Assembly: GCA_013298665.1 (NCBI GenBank)
Contig: JAAFIK010000004.1
Coordinates: forward strand, 62,001-126,000
DNA: 64,000 nucleotides
DNA from: Chitinophagales bacterium
GTDB lineage: Bacteria > Bacteroidota > Bacteroidia > Chitinophagales > Chitinophagaceae
Direction of reading: 5' to 3'
The notes under the pieces are model-generated. The model saw only the letters and a list, made by a program, of their open reading frames with translations, was not told the origin of the DNA and did no database searches. Numbering within the stretch: position 1 is the stretch's first letter; every line of letters begins with the position of its first letter. A program made the translations under genes and the position numbers. Below are positions 42,848-51,615 of this stretch, one piece after another.

Positions 42848-43184
42848 AACAATAAAGATAAGTGAATTACAACATCCGCTGTTCAGGACAGACGATGTGT
42901 ACACCGGTGCAAATTACCCCGTTGGAATAAGGTTGGCATTTGTTTTATGACAGGATACCCATATTGAAATCCAAAGTGGACAAAAATGCACCTGCACAAA
43001 CAGGCAAAAGCCGGATCCAATGACTGGTGAAGCTTCGCAGCGTGATTACGGTATTTACATTCGGCACCCAAATTGTCCATTTCAGGGCATTTTCTGTTTG
43101 CCCGTTTTGCCGCCTGACAGACTTTTGTACGGTAATAGAAGGTCATTGCCCGTCAACCGTATGATGGCCTTATTAAACCAACAA
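42848..43184. other. Divergent control region between the kinase and TonB receptor genes
   Basis: About 340 bases between divergent genes. On the plus strand a promoter-like pair is present at 43097-43127. On the minus strand TATCTTTA lies close to the kinase start and differs in one base from TAnnTTTG. I looked for paired direct repeats typical of LytTR operators (two short repeats about 21 bases apart) and found none that I would defend. Confidence 0.5.
43097..43127 (+). promoter_or_regulatory. Possible promoter of the TonB receptor-DUF4249 operon
   Basis: TTTG at 43097-43100, 19 bases, then GACTTTTG at 43120-43127. The spacing fits Bacteroidota promoters; the second box differs from TAnnTTTG in its first base. 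The leader to ATG 43185 would be about 50 bases. Confidence 0.5.
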
Positions 43185-45509
43185 ATGATGATACAGAAAA
43201 AAATGATGCTCCTTTGCCTGGTCCTCTCATCCTTTTTGCTGCATGCCCAGCAAAGGTTTACGGTCAGCGGCACCGTAAAAAGCAGGAAAACAGGTGAAAC
43301 GATCATCAGCGCCACGGTAAAGCTGCTCAATAAACCGGGTGGCACCACCACCAATGAGTATGGCTTTTATTCCATCACACTCGCAAAAGGGGCCTACCAA
43401 CTGGAAGTCAGTGCCGTTGGTAAAAAAACAGACACCCTTCAGGTTCAACTCGAAAAAGATGTTCGCATAAACGTAGCATTGGCAGAAGAAGCCAAAAATC
43501 TTGGAGAGGTGATTGTAAGGGCAAGTCCGAGGGGACGGACCATCAGCGGTACACAAACGGGTATTGAAAAGCTCAGTACCCGGGAGATCAGGAATATCCC
43601 GGTGATTCTTGGCGAGCAGGATGTGCTGAAAACCATTCAGTTGCTGCCGGGTATCAAATCAGCAGGTGATGGCAATGCCGGTTTTTATGTAAGGGGCGGC
43701 ACATCCGACCAGAACCAGATCCTGCTTGATGAAGCAAACGTATATAATGCTTCACACCTGCTTGGGTTTTTCTCAACCTTTAACTCAGATGCCATAAAAG
43801 ACGTTACCGTTTACAAAGGTGGGATGCCGGCACAATATGGCGGCAGATTGTCGTCGGTACTGGATATCAAGATGAACGATGGTAATAACCAGGATTATAA
43901 TGTAAGCGGGGGCATTGGACTTATTTCAGCAAAAATCAATGCTGAAGGCCCCATTCAAAAGGACAAATCGTCTTTTCTCCTTACCGGAAGAAGAACCTAT
44001 GCAGACGTATTCTTAAAAGCTTCAAAAGACAGCAGCATCAGTAAAAGTAAACTTTACTTTTACGACCTCAACGCCAAAATGAACTATGAACTTGGTCCCA
44101 GAGATAAGTTGTACATCAGTGGCTATTTTGGCAAGGATAAACTTGGTTTTGGCGATCAGTTTACCATCAATTGGGGAAATGCTACAGGAACCCTGCGCTG
44201 GAACCATATTTTCAGTAAAAAGCTGTTTTCAAATACCTCACTTATTTACAGCAATTATGATTACGAACTGCAGATCAGGAGCGGCGCCAATGATTTCAAT
44301 ATTTTTTCACAAATCCGCGACTGGAACATCAAGCAGGATTATCAGCTCAATGCAAGTGCCAAACACAATATACGGTTTGGCTGGAGCAGTACCTACCACA
44401 CGGTACGGCCGGGCGAAATTACGGCATCACAAACGTCAAGTGTCAATACCAAAATCCAGCAGAAGCGGTATTCCCTTGAGAACGGGTTGTACCTGAGCGA
44501 CACCTGGAAAGTATCTGAAAAACTGAACCTCACCTTTGGCGCAAGGCTCACCGCATTCAGCATACTGGGCAAGGGTGATTATTATACCCTGAATGATAAT
44601 GGCGAAATTATTGACACGACTACTTACAAACAGGGCCAGGTGGTTAAAACTTACTGGAATCCGGAGCCAAGGCTTGCCCTCGGCTACCAATTCAACGCAC
44701 AGGCATCAGTAAAGGCATCCTATGTAAGGAATGTACAAAATATGCACCTGATCAGCAACAGCACCAGCAGCACCCCAACAGACAAGTGGGTGAGCAGCAG
44801 CAATATCATCCGGCCTGAAATTGCCGACCAGGTATCTTTGGGCTATTACCGGAATCTGGCACAAAACAGGTACGAATTAACCGTTGAAGCCTATTATAAA
44901 AAAATGCAGCACCAGATAGACTATCGCGATGGGGCAGACGTGTTTTCCAATGATGCGGTAGAAACACAACTGCTCTATGGAAAAGGCCGGGCTTATGGCC
45001 TGGAATCAATGCTTCGCAAAAAAACGGGCAAACTCACCGGCTGGATCAGTTATACCCTTTCAAAAACCGAGCGCAAAATCAATGGCATCAACAACAATAA
45101 CTGGTACAATGCAAGGCAGGACCGTACCCATGATATTGCCCTGGTAGGGATGTACCAGTTGAATCCCAAATGGGTTCTCTCAGCCAACTGGGTTTATTAC
45201 ACGGGTGATGCGGTAACCTTTCCCAATGGCAAATACACTTCGGGCGGACAAACGGTGTATTATTATACCAACAGGAATGGGTATCGTATGCCGGCATATC
45301 ATCGCCTGGATCTTGGCGCAACCCTTCAGTTGAAGCAGGGTAAAAAAAGAAGCAGTGAGCTGGCCTTCAGTTTGTATAATGCGTATGGCCGGAGAAATGC
45401 TTACACGATCACTTTCAGAGACAATGAAGCCGATCCCACAAAAACGGAAGCCGTAAAAACATCGCTCTTCAGGTGGGTTCCTTCTATTTCATACAATTTT
45501 AAATTCTAA
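43185..45509 (+). CDS. TonB-dependent outer membrane receptor (DUF4249 partner)
   Basis: About 774 residues from ATG 43185; further in-frame ATGs exist at 43161 and 43188, but the signal peptide (MMIQKKMMLLCLVLSSFLLHAQ start) fits here. A carboxypeptidase-like domain spans about 23-105 (FTVSGTVKSRKTGETIISAT). The plug includes IPVILGEQDVLKTIQLLPGI, SAGDGNAGFYVRGGTSDQN and QILLDEANVYNASHLLGFF. The barrel ends FRWVPSISYNFKF. It is followed after 6 bases by a DUF4249 gene, a fixed pairing in this phylum. Ligand unknown. Confidence 0.94.
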   Translation: MMIQKKMMLLCLVLSSFLLHAQQRFTVSGTVKSRKTGETIISATVKLLNKPGGTTTNEYGFYSITLAKGAYQLEVSAVGKKTDTLQVQLEKDVRINVALAEEAKNLGEVIVRASPRGRTISGTQTGIEKLSTREIRNIPVILGEQDVLKTIQLLPGIKSAGDGNAGFYVRGGTSDQNQILLDEANVYNASHLLGFFSTFNSDAIKDVTVYKGGMPAQYGGRLSSVLDIKMNDGNNQDYNVSGGIGLISAKINAEGPIQKDKSSFLLTGRRTYADVFLKASKDSSISKSKLYFYDLNAKMNYELGPRDKLYISGYFGKDKLGFGDQFTINWGNATGTLRWNHIFSKKLFSNTSLIYSNYDYELQIRSGANDFNIFSQIRDWNIKQDYQLNASAKHNIRFGWSSTYHTVRPGEITASQTSSVNTKIQQKRYSLENGLYLSDTWKVSEKLNLTFGARLTAFSILGKGDYYTLNDNGEIIDTTTYKQGQVVKTYWNPEPRLALGYQFNAQASVKASYVRNVQNMHLISNSTSSTPTDKWVSSSNIIRPEIADQVSLGYYRNLAQNRYELTVEAYYKKMQHQIDYRDGADVFSNDAVETQLLYGKGRAYGLESMLRKKTGKLTGWISYTLSKTERKINGINNNNWYNARQDRTHDIALVGMYQLNPKWVLSANWVYYTGDAVTFPNGKYTSGGQTVYYYTNRNGYRMPAYHRLDLGATLQLKQGKKRSSELAFSLYNAYGRRNAYTITFRDNEADPTKTEAVKTSLFRWVPSISYNFKF

Positions 45510-45515
45510 AACAGC

Positions 45516-46403
45516 ATGGATATGCTTACAACAAGTTTAATACAGCGCCGTACGGCTACCCGTAAGCCGGTACGGCAATATAACCACTATTGGTTAGTAA
45601 GTTCCGCAATTAAAACACTATTGGCTTTTTCCTGTGTTTTGCTGGTGCTTACCCTGTCTTCCTGCGAAAAAGTGATTACGATTGATATTGATGAAGCAGA
45701 AAAGAGATATGTGGTGGAGGGAAATATCAGCAATATTGCAGGCACGGTTGCAGAAGTAAAGCTTTCTCAAACCAAAAGATTTGAAGACAACAACGACTTT
45801 GCGGGCATAAGCGGAGCCACGGTAACCATACAGGTCAACAACGGCAACACTTTCAGTTTACCCGAAACCACAAGAGGTGTTTACCAAACAACAGCATTCA
45901 CCGGTGTTCCCGGGAATACTTACAAACTCACGATTACCATTAACGGCAATACCTTTACCTCAACCAGTACTATGCCGGCAAGACTGGTAAACCTCGATAC
46001 CCTCACCGTGGGAGACCTTGCTTTTGGCGGCAGCACAACCAGGGTCATCTATCCTGATTATCTTGATCCGGTTGGCCCGGGTAACAGCTACCGGTTTGTT
46101 CAGTATGTTAATGGTGTACAGGTCAAAAAAGTATTTGTACAGGATGATGCCATCAGTGATGGATTAAGGATTACCCGGCCATTGATTAACCAGGATGGGG
46201 ATATCAAAAGGGGGGATATTGTGAAAGTCAGTATGCAATGTATCGACAAAAATGTGTACAAGTACTGGTATAGTTTAGACCAGGCATCAACAGGAGCCAA
46301 TCAAAGCGCTACACCTGCAAACCCGGTAAGCAATATCAGCGGTGGCGCACTTGGCTATTTCAGTGCACATAGCGTAACCAGTAAAACGATCGTTATTCCA
46401 TAG
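45516..46403 (+). CDS. DUF4249 lipoprotein
   Basis: 295 residues. A lipobox ends at Cys50 (LLVLTLSSC); the preceding 30-odd residues form an unusually long, Arg-rich N-region (QRRTATRKPVRQYNHYWL). The family start EKVITIDIDEAEKRYVVEGN and strand-rich body (AEVKLSQTKRFEDNNDF, GVYQTTAFTGVPGNTYKLTI) are clear. DUF4249 proteins act with the preceding receptor in an unknown uptake process. A strong terminator follows 27 bases after the stop. Confidence 0.93.
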   Translation: MDMLTTSLIQRRTATRKPVRQYNHYWLVSSAIKTLLAFSCVLLVLTLSSCEKVITIDIDEAEKRYVVEGNISNIAGTVAEVKLSQTKRFEDNNDFAGISGATVTIQVNNGNTFSLPETTRGVYQTTAFTGVPGNTYKLTITINGNTFTSTSTMPARLVNLDTLTVGDLAFGGSTTRVIYPDYLDPVGPGNSYRFVQYVNGVQVKKVFVQDDAISDGLRITRPLINQDGDIKRGDIVKVSMQCIDKNVYKYWYSLDQASTGANQSATPANPVSNISGGALGYFSAHSVTSKTIVIP

Positions 46404-46430
46404 CTTTTAGTATTGCTTTGCAGTACGCAC

Positions 46431-46462
46431 GACACGCCTGTCATCCGCAGGTGTGTCTTTTT
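46431..46462 (+). terminator. Terminator of the TonB receptor-DUF4249 operon
   Basis: GACACGCCTG (46431-46440) pairs with CAGGTGTGTC (46448-46457) with one G-U pair, followed by TTTTT. It overlaps the last bases of the convergent DUF502 gene. Confidence 0.88.
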
Positions 46463-47042
46463 ATGGTTGTTCCTCCTCCATATCCGTTACGCCACCGCTG
46501 ACCGCAAATTTCATCGCCTGTGCAGGAGTAATGGTGGTGATTTTACGGATGCGTGATCGGGGAATGATGTACACATTGCCCGCCACCGAGTACGCCATGG
46601 GTACATATACGGCTACATAGCCGGTCAGTTCAAAATGACTCATGTCTTCCTGGGTAACAAAGCCTACCCGCCACACATCATTATCGTCGATATTCGCCAG
46701 TACACTGATGGTAAACTTTTTCTTGTCTCCCGCAAAAGCCTCAAAGAAGTCTTTGATAAAGCCATAAATCAGTTTAATACCCGGTGTTTTCTCCATCAAC
46801 CCATCAAAGATCGACAGTACACGCCCCATCACAAAGAAGGAACTGACCCAACCTACAAAGATCACCGCCGCAATAATAATGATGAAGCCGATGCCCGGAA
46901 TGTGTACCACCGGACGGAGGATGCTGTCCACCTTATCATATACCCAATACAGCGCATAAAGGGTGATGGCAACCGGGGCAAGCACAAGTACCCCTTGTAA
47001 AAAATACTGCAGGAATTTCCTGTAAGTAAATGGCTTATGCAT
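46461..47042 (-). CDS. DUF502 membrane protein
   Basis: 193 residues. Two membrane helices near the start (FLQGVLVLAPVAITLYALYW and FIIIIAAVIFVGWVSSFFVM) are followed by the soluble family domain with KTPGIKLIYGFIKDFFEAF, and with VAVYVPMAYSVAGNVYIIPRS-like core segments near 145-165. DUF502 proteins are widespread in bacteria and plants and localise to membranes; the function is unknown. It is monocistronic here. Confidence 0.93.
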   Translation of the reverse strand: MHKPFTYRKFLQYFLQGVLVLAPVAITLYALYWVYDKVDSILRPVVHIPGIGFIIIIAAVIFVGWVSSFFVMGRVLSIFDGLMEKTPGIKLIYGFIKDFFEAFAGDKKKFTISVLANIDDNDVWRVGFVTQEDMSHFELTGYVAVYVPMAYSVAGNVYIIPRSRIRKITTITPAQAMKFAVSGGVTDMEEEQP

Positions 47043-47177
47043 GCCCGACGCGTTTGTTAAGCTGCAAAGGTAAGCTTTAGTATTGCAGGCATCATGGGTA
47101 AGGCTGTGCCTGATTTTACAAAATATCCCCTGTACTCACCATCGCCCGCCCAAACATTCCCGAGGTGATCCTTTAAG

Positions 47178-47209
47178 CCCGGATTTTGCAGCCGACAGCA
47201 AAAACCGGG
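47178..47209 (+). repeat. 12-bp stem inverted repeat
   Basis: CCCGGATTTTGC (47178-47189) pairs with GCAAAAACCGGG (47198-47209) with a single mismatch, around an 8-base loop. There is no T-run after it, so it is not a standard terminator. Confidence 0.7.
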
Positions 47210-47450
47210 TTCAATATCGTGCCCAACCCCGTCTTATTGGCCGCTGCATGCAACTTGTACATCTTTTCGATGTTCGCCGTCTTGTTGCCAAAAGTTTTGG
47301 GATTGTTGGTACCATTGTCATTGGTATAAGCAGGAGGGGTCAACCTATGAAAAGTTCAGTTTCACCTGTAGGGCGGTGTAGGACGACCTATGAATTGTTT
47401 GCCCTGACCCTTGTATTTACCCCCTTGGGAAGCCTAAGCAGGAGCCTTGA

Positions 47451-47490
47451 GATATGTGTGGCAAGTCATCCCCCCGACTAAGTACTGAGT
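47451..47490 (+). repeat. Degenerate repeat element, left copy
   Basis: TGAGATATG is followed by GGCAAG and then CGACTAAGTACTGAGT at 47475-47490. Read on the opposite strand, the copy at 52291-52428 has the same blocks in the same order. The inner ACTAAGTACTGAGT is one base from the perfect 14-base palindrome in the right copy. Confidence 0.6.
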
Positions 47491-47520
47491 ACTGCCTCTC
47501 TTCCGTACCCCTCAATTAAC

Positions 47521-47528
47521 TACCTTTG
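47521..47528 (+). promoter_or_regulatory. Promoter minus-7 box of the E1 dehydrogenase gene
   Basis: TACCTTTG matches TAnnTTTG exactly, 17 bases before ATG 47546. The upstream TTTG is not found at the expected distance. Confidence 0.6.
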
Positions 47529-47545
47529 CATCACTATTGACCACT

Positions 47546-49534
47546 ATGCTATTTGATAAAAAGACGTTGACCACCGATACTTTGGTATCCCTCTACAAAA
47601 ATCTCCTCTATCCCCGGATGATAGAAGAGAAAATGCTTGTATTACTCCGGCAGGGCAGGATCAGCAAATGGTTCAGTGGTATTGGCCAGGAAGCCATTGC
47701 GGTTGGTGCCACGATGGCCATGGCCAAGGATGAATGGATCATGCCCCTGCACCGCAACCTCGGGGTATTTACCGGTCGGGATATGCCCCTGCACAAACTG
47801 TTTATGCAGTGGCAGGGCAATAAAGAGGGCTACAGCAAGGGCAGGGAACGCAGTTTTCATTTTGGTACCCGCGACCACCACATCTGTGGCATGATCTCGC
47901 ACCTCGGCCCCCAATTGGCCATCGCCGATGGGGTAGCCCTGGCCTATAAACTGCGGAACGAGCAGAAAGTATCCCTCGCTTTTACGGGCGATGGGGGTAC
48001 CAGCGAGGGCGATTTTCACGAAGCGCTTAATGTGGCGGCGGTATGGGATCTGCCGGTCATCTTTATCATCGAGAATAACGGGTACGGACTATCCACCCCC
48101 GTCAACGAACAATACCGCTGTGAAGCCCTGGTGGACAAGGCAAAGGGATATGGGATACAGGGGGTACGGATTGATGGCAATAATATACTCACGGTCTATG
48201 ATACGATTAAGGGCATCCGCGACTACTGCATTACCCACCAGAAACCCTTCCTGGTGGAATGTATGACTTTCAGGATGCGCGGGCATGAGGAGGCCAGCGG
48301 TACAAAATATGTACCACCACACCTGTTTGAGGCCTGGCAGCAAAAAGACCCGGTGAGCAATTATGAGCAATACCTGCAGGAAACGGGTGTACTCAGCGCG
48401 GCCAGTATTGCTGCCATACGCGATGGGTTTAAAGCAACCATTGAAACCGAACTGCAAAAGGCGGAGACCGCCGCTGCTGTTGTACCCGATACCCATGAGG
48501 AGTTTGCGGATGTATATGCCCCGGTTAAGCAGGATACGGTTGCAGACAATAGCGATGGTGAAATGACCGGCCCGGAAAAGCGCTTTATCGACGGCATTAA
48601 AGAAGGCCTGGAGCAAAGTATGGAACAGCATCCCAACCTTATTCTGATGGGACAGGATATTGCTGAATATGGTGGTGCTTTTAAAATTACCGAGGGTTTT
48701 GCGGCTAAATTTGGTAAGGCAAGGGTACGCAATACCCCACTCTGCGAAAGCGCCATTGTGGGTAGTGCACTCGGCCTCAGCCTGGAGGGCTATAAAGCCA
48801 TGATGGAAATGCAGTTTGCTGATTTTGTAACCGTGGGGTTCAACCAGATCATCAATAATCTTGCTAAGATCCATTACCGCTGGGGACAAAATGCCGATGT
48901 AGTTATCCGTATGCCAACGGGTGGCGGCGTGGGTGCAGGCCCCTTCCACAGCCAGAGCAATGAAGCCTGGTTTGTACATACCCCCGGTCTCAAAGTGGTA
49001 TATCCCTCCACACCCGCCGATGCAAAGGGCCTGCTCATCGCGGCCATCAACGACCCGAATCCCGTTATCTATTTTGAACATAAGGCACTTTACCGCAGCA
49101 TCAGCGGCCCCGTACCCGAAGCCTGTTATACAGTTGAGATCGGTAAGGCCCGGCGCGTACGGGCGGGCAGCGACCTTACCATCATCACTTATGGCGCTGG
49201 TGTACACTGGGCGCTCGATTATGCAGGCAAACACCCTGAACTGAGTCTATACCTGCTCGATCTGCGTACCCTGCTCCCGCTTGATTATGATGCGCTTTAC
49301 GATGCGGTAGCCGCAACAGGCAAAGTCTTGCTGCTGCACGAGGATACGCTTATCGGCGGGTTGGGTGGCGAAATTGCCGCCTGGATTGCAGAGCATTGTT
49401 TTGAGTTGCTCGATGCACCTGTCATGCGTTGTGCTTCTTTAGACACCCCGATCCCTTTTAACCCCATTCTCGAAAAGAATTTTATGGCTTACAGCCGTCT
49501 GGGTGAAGTGGTTGCCAGGCTTATGGCCTATTGA
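47546..49534 (+). CDS. Fused alpha/beta E1 component of a 2-oxo acid dehydrogenase
   Basis: 662 residues from ATG 47546 (an in-frame TTG three codons earlier was rejected). Residues about 1-320 are the alpha half with the thiamine diphosphate motif GDGGTSEGDFHEALN starting at 148 and the NN of IENNGYG at 177-178. Residues about 340-662 are the beta half (MGQDIAEYGGAFKITEGF, LCESAIVGSALGLSLEGYKA, EDTLIGGLGGEIAAWI). It decarboxylates a 2-oxo acid and passes the acyl group to a lipoyl E2. Fused E1 proteins of this kind occur in Bacteroidota and are usually called branched-chain or 2-oxoisovalerate type. No E2 or E3 gene is in the window, so substrate is not fixed. Confidence 0.93.
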   Translation: MLFDKKTLTTDTLVSLYKNLLYPRMIEEKMLVLLRQGRISKWFSGIGQEAIAVGATMAMAKDEWIMPLHRNLGVFTGRDMPLHKLFMQWQGNKEGYSKGRERSFHFGTRDHHICGMISHLGPQLAIADGVALAYKLRNEQKVSLAFTGDGGTSEGDFHEALNVAAVWDLPVIFIIENNGYGLSTPVNEQYRCEALVDKAKGYGIQGVRIDGNNILTVYDTIKGIRDYCITHQKPFLVECMTFRMRGHEEASGTKYVPPHLFEAWQQKDPVSNYEQYLQETGVLSAASIAAIRDGFKATIETELQKAETAAAVVPDTHEEFADVYAPVKQDTVADNSDGEMTGPEKRFIDGIKEGLEQSMEQHPNLILMGQDIAEYGGAFKITEGFAAKFGKARVRNTPLCESAIVGSALGLSLEGYKAMMEMQFADFVTVGFNQIINNLAKIHYRWGQNADVVIRMPTGGGVGAGPFHSQSNEAWFVHTPGLKVVYPSTPADAKGLLIAAINDPNPVIYFEHKALYRSISGPVPEACYTVEIGKARRVRAGSDLTIITYGAGVHWALDYAGKHPELSLYLLDLRTLLPLDYDALYDAVAATGKVLLLHEDTLIGGLGGEIAAWIAEHCFELLDAPVMRCASLDTPIPFNPILEKNFMAYSRLGEVVARLMAY

Positions 49535-49647
49535 TTGTTTCCGATACCATCCCGTATATATCCTTTATAAAACTGTTCGTCCGTATTGCCGTGTACCGGC
49601 TAAGGATGGCAGGGCAGGCATTGTTTGCGGGTTCCGGTGGAATCCAC

Positions 49648-49998
49648 TCAGCGGTTGGGGTTGGTGGCATTGGGTTTTTGCTCCAGCCAATCTGTATAGG
49701 CCACACTACCCAGCCGGAAGCGGAAGGGAATCTTTATCATTTTTTCTATTTTCAACTCCTGCCGGCAAAAAAAGGCCAGGTTGCTGCAATAAAAAGCGGG
49801 GTGAATAACCGTTGTGCTGCCCGGCAACGGAGGCGTGTACAGTATGCGGCTGTACTTCAGTGAGAGCAGGCTGTTAAAGGATTTTCCGGTCAAAGCGGGT
49901 GCCTGCAACCGGGATATTACCGGCGGGGTGATTTGCGCAAAAGCACTGCTCACTACAAAAACCGTGCAAAAAATTAAAAAAATGTGCCTTTTACTCAC
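49648..49998 (-). CDS. Small secreted protein of unknown function
   Basis: 116 residues. Signal peptide about 1-22 (IFLIFCTVFVVSSAFAQ). The mature part carries two cysteines close to FYCSNLAFFCRQELKIEK and the end of the pattern IPFRFRLGSVAYTDWLEQ, which I believe recurs in small secreted Bacteroidota proteins with no known function. It is divergent from rpoN and lies between the E1 and rpoN genes on the opposite strand. Confidence rests on the signal peptide and on the conserved-looking C-terminal segment. Confidence 0.65.
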   Translation of the reverse strand: MSKRHIFLIFCTVFVVSSAFAQITPPVISRLQAPALTGKSFNSLLSLKYSRILYTPPLPGSTTVIHPAFYCSNLAFFCRQELKIEKMIKIPFRFRLGSVAYTDWLEQKPNATNPNR

Positions 49999-50125
49999 TT
50001 TACATGTGCTTTGTATGTAAATTTACGCTAAATAATCGGATGGGGTTTGTGTGACCGCGGCCGGCGCTACCGGGCTGCTGCACAATCTCTTCTTTACGCA
50101 GCAACAAAAGGAATAACAGGAACAC

Positions 50126-51613
50126 ATGGCACTGAGTCAGGGCTTACAGCAACGTTTACTGCAAAAATTATCGCCGCAGCAGATTCAACTGATGAAACTG
50201 CTGCAGGTGCCTACGGCCAATCTTGAAGAACGCATACAGGAGGAGCTGGAAGAGAACCCTGCGCTTGAGCAGGGCGAAGTGGATCCGGCAGATGAATTTG
50301 AAAACGACGATACGGATGAAAACAGCCTGAAGGAAGAGGATTATGAACCGGATGGCAGCCAGGATGAATACGACAGCATTGATGTGAGTGAATATGTGCA
50401 GGAGGGGGATGATGAAGTGGGCGATTACCGCCTGCGGGATGACAACTATCCTGAGCAGGACGAAGGGAAAGTAATTCCCCAGCGGATGGAAACCAGTTTT
50501 AACGCGCTCTTGCTGGAGCAGTTGGGTTTGCTCAACCTCGATGAGCACCGGCACCAGGTGGCCGAGCAGATTGTGGGCAGCCTTGATGATGATGGTTACC
50601 TGCGCCGCGAGATACCGGCCATTGTGGATGACCTGGCTTTCCGGCAGAACATCAGCACTACGGAGGAAGAAGTGGCACAACTGATCCTGCAGATCCAGCA
50701 GTTTGACCCCGCAGGTATTGCCGCACGCAACCTGCAGGAATGTCTCCTGCTCCAACTGGAAAGAAAGCCGGACGGAGGCATACCCATCGAAATGGCCATT
50801 GCCGTACTGGAAAAATACTTTGACGAGTTTACCAAAAAGCACTACGAAAAGATCCAGCGCGGGCTGGGACTCAATGATGAGCAACTCAAAGAAGTGATCC
50901 GGCAGATTGTGCGGCTGAACCCCAAGCCGGGTGGTACCTACAGCGAACTGAACCGGGCTGAAAGCTATATCATCCCCGACTTTTTTATCCTCAATAACAA
51001 CGGTAAACTTGAGCTCACCCTCAACAGCAAAAATGCCCCGGAACTCCGGGTAAGTGAGGGCTACCGCGATATGCTGAAGGACTATGACCGGGGTAGTAAA
51101 AAAGACAAACGTCAAAAAGAGGCGGTACTCTTCATCAAGCAGAAAATTGATTCGGCCAAATGGTTTATTGATGCCATCAAACAACGGCAGCATACCCTGC
51201 TGAGTACCATGGGGGCCATCATGAATTACCAGTACGAGTTTTTTCTGACGGGTGATGAAACGGAGATGCGCCCGATGATCCTGAAAGATATTGCTGAAAA
51301 AACACACCTCGATATCAGCACGGTGAGCCGTGTGGCCAACAGTAAGTTTGTACAGACGGAGTTTGGCACTTACCGCCTTAAATTCTTTTTCAGCGAAAGC
51401 CTGCAAACGGATTCAGGGGAGGAGGTCAGCACGCGTGAGGTGAAGAAGATCCTGAGCGACCTGATTGGAGAGGAAAGCAAACGCCATCCCCTAAGTGATG
51501 AACGCCTTACCGAATTACTTACCGAAAAAGGATACAATATTGCCCGCCGTACGGTAGCCAAATACCGGGAGCAACTCAATATTCCCGTAGCCCGCCTCCG
51601 CAAAGAATTATAA
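50126..51613 (+). CDS. rpoN: RNA polymerase sigma-54 factor
   Basis: 495 residues. Region I is present (QGLQQRLLQKLSPQQIQLMK, then LLQVPTANLEERIQEELEEN), followed by an acidic region II (about 55-115), the core-binding domain and the C-terminal DNA-binding domain. The helix-turn-helix STVSRVANSKFVQTEFG and the invariant RpoN box ARRTVAKYRE (473-482) are intact. It directs polymerase to -24/-12 promoters and needs AAA+ activators, none of which is in the window. A PAP2-like membrane protein gene starts 2 bases after the stop. Confidence 0.97.
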   Translation: MALSQGLQQRLLQKLSPQQIQLMKLLQVPTANLEERIQEELEENPALEQGEVDPADEFENDDTDENSLKEEDYEPDGSQDEYDSIDVSEYVQEGDDEVGDYRLRDDNYPEQDEGKVIPQRMETSFNALLLEQLGLLNLDEHRHQVAEQIVGSLDDDGYLRREIPAIVDDLAFRQNISTTEEEVAQLILQIQQFDPAGIAARNLQECLLLQLERKPDGGIPIEMAIAVLEKYFDEFTKKHYEKIQRGLGLNDEQLKEVIRQIVRLNPKPGGTYSELNRAESYIIPDFFILNNNGKLELTLNSKNAPELRVSEGYRDMLKDYDRGSKKDKRQKEAVLFIKQKIDSAKWFIDAIKQRQHTLLSTMGAIMNYQYEFFLTGDETEMRPMILKDIAEKTHLDISTVSRVANSKFVQTEFGTYRLKFFFSESLQTDSGEEVSTREVKKILSDLIGEESKRHPLSDERLTELLTEKGYNIARRTVAKYREQLNIPVARLRKEL

Positions 51614-51615
51614 AC

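Larger units (their letters stand above)
47043..47545. other. Intergenic stretch with a hairpin, repeat element and promoter box
   Basis: About 500 bases without a convincing gene. One open frame (47083-47481, plus) has poor codon character and no similarity I recognise. The stretch holds a 12-base-pair hairpin (47178-47209), one copy of the inverted repeat element (47451-47490) and a TACCTTTG box at 47521, 17 bases before the E1 start. Confidence 0.55.

Noticed and set aside
47083..47481. 132-codon plus-strand frame
   Set aside because: Amino acid composition and codon use are unlike the real genes; it contains the repeat element and the 12-bp hairpin.
48089..49234. 381-codon minus-strand frame opposite the E1 gene
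   Set aside because: The plus strand encodes an unmistakable E1 enzyme; the opposite frame is a composition effect.
50168..51406. 412-codon minus-strand frame opposite rpoN
   Set aside because: rpoN on the plus strand is certain, down to the RpoN box; the opposite frame has no family features.
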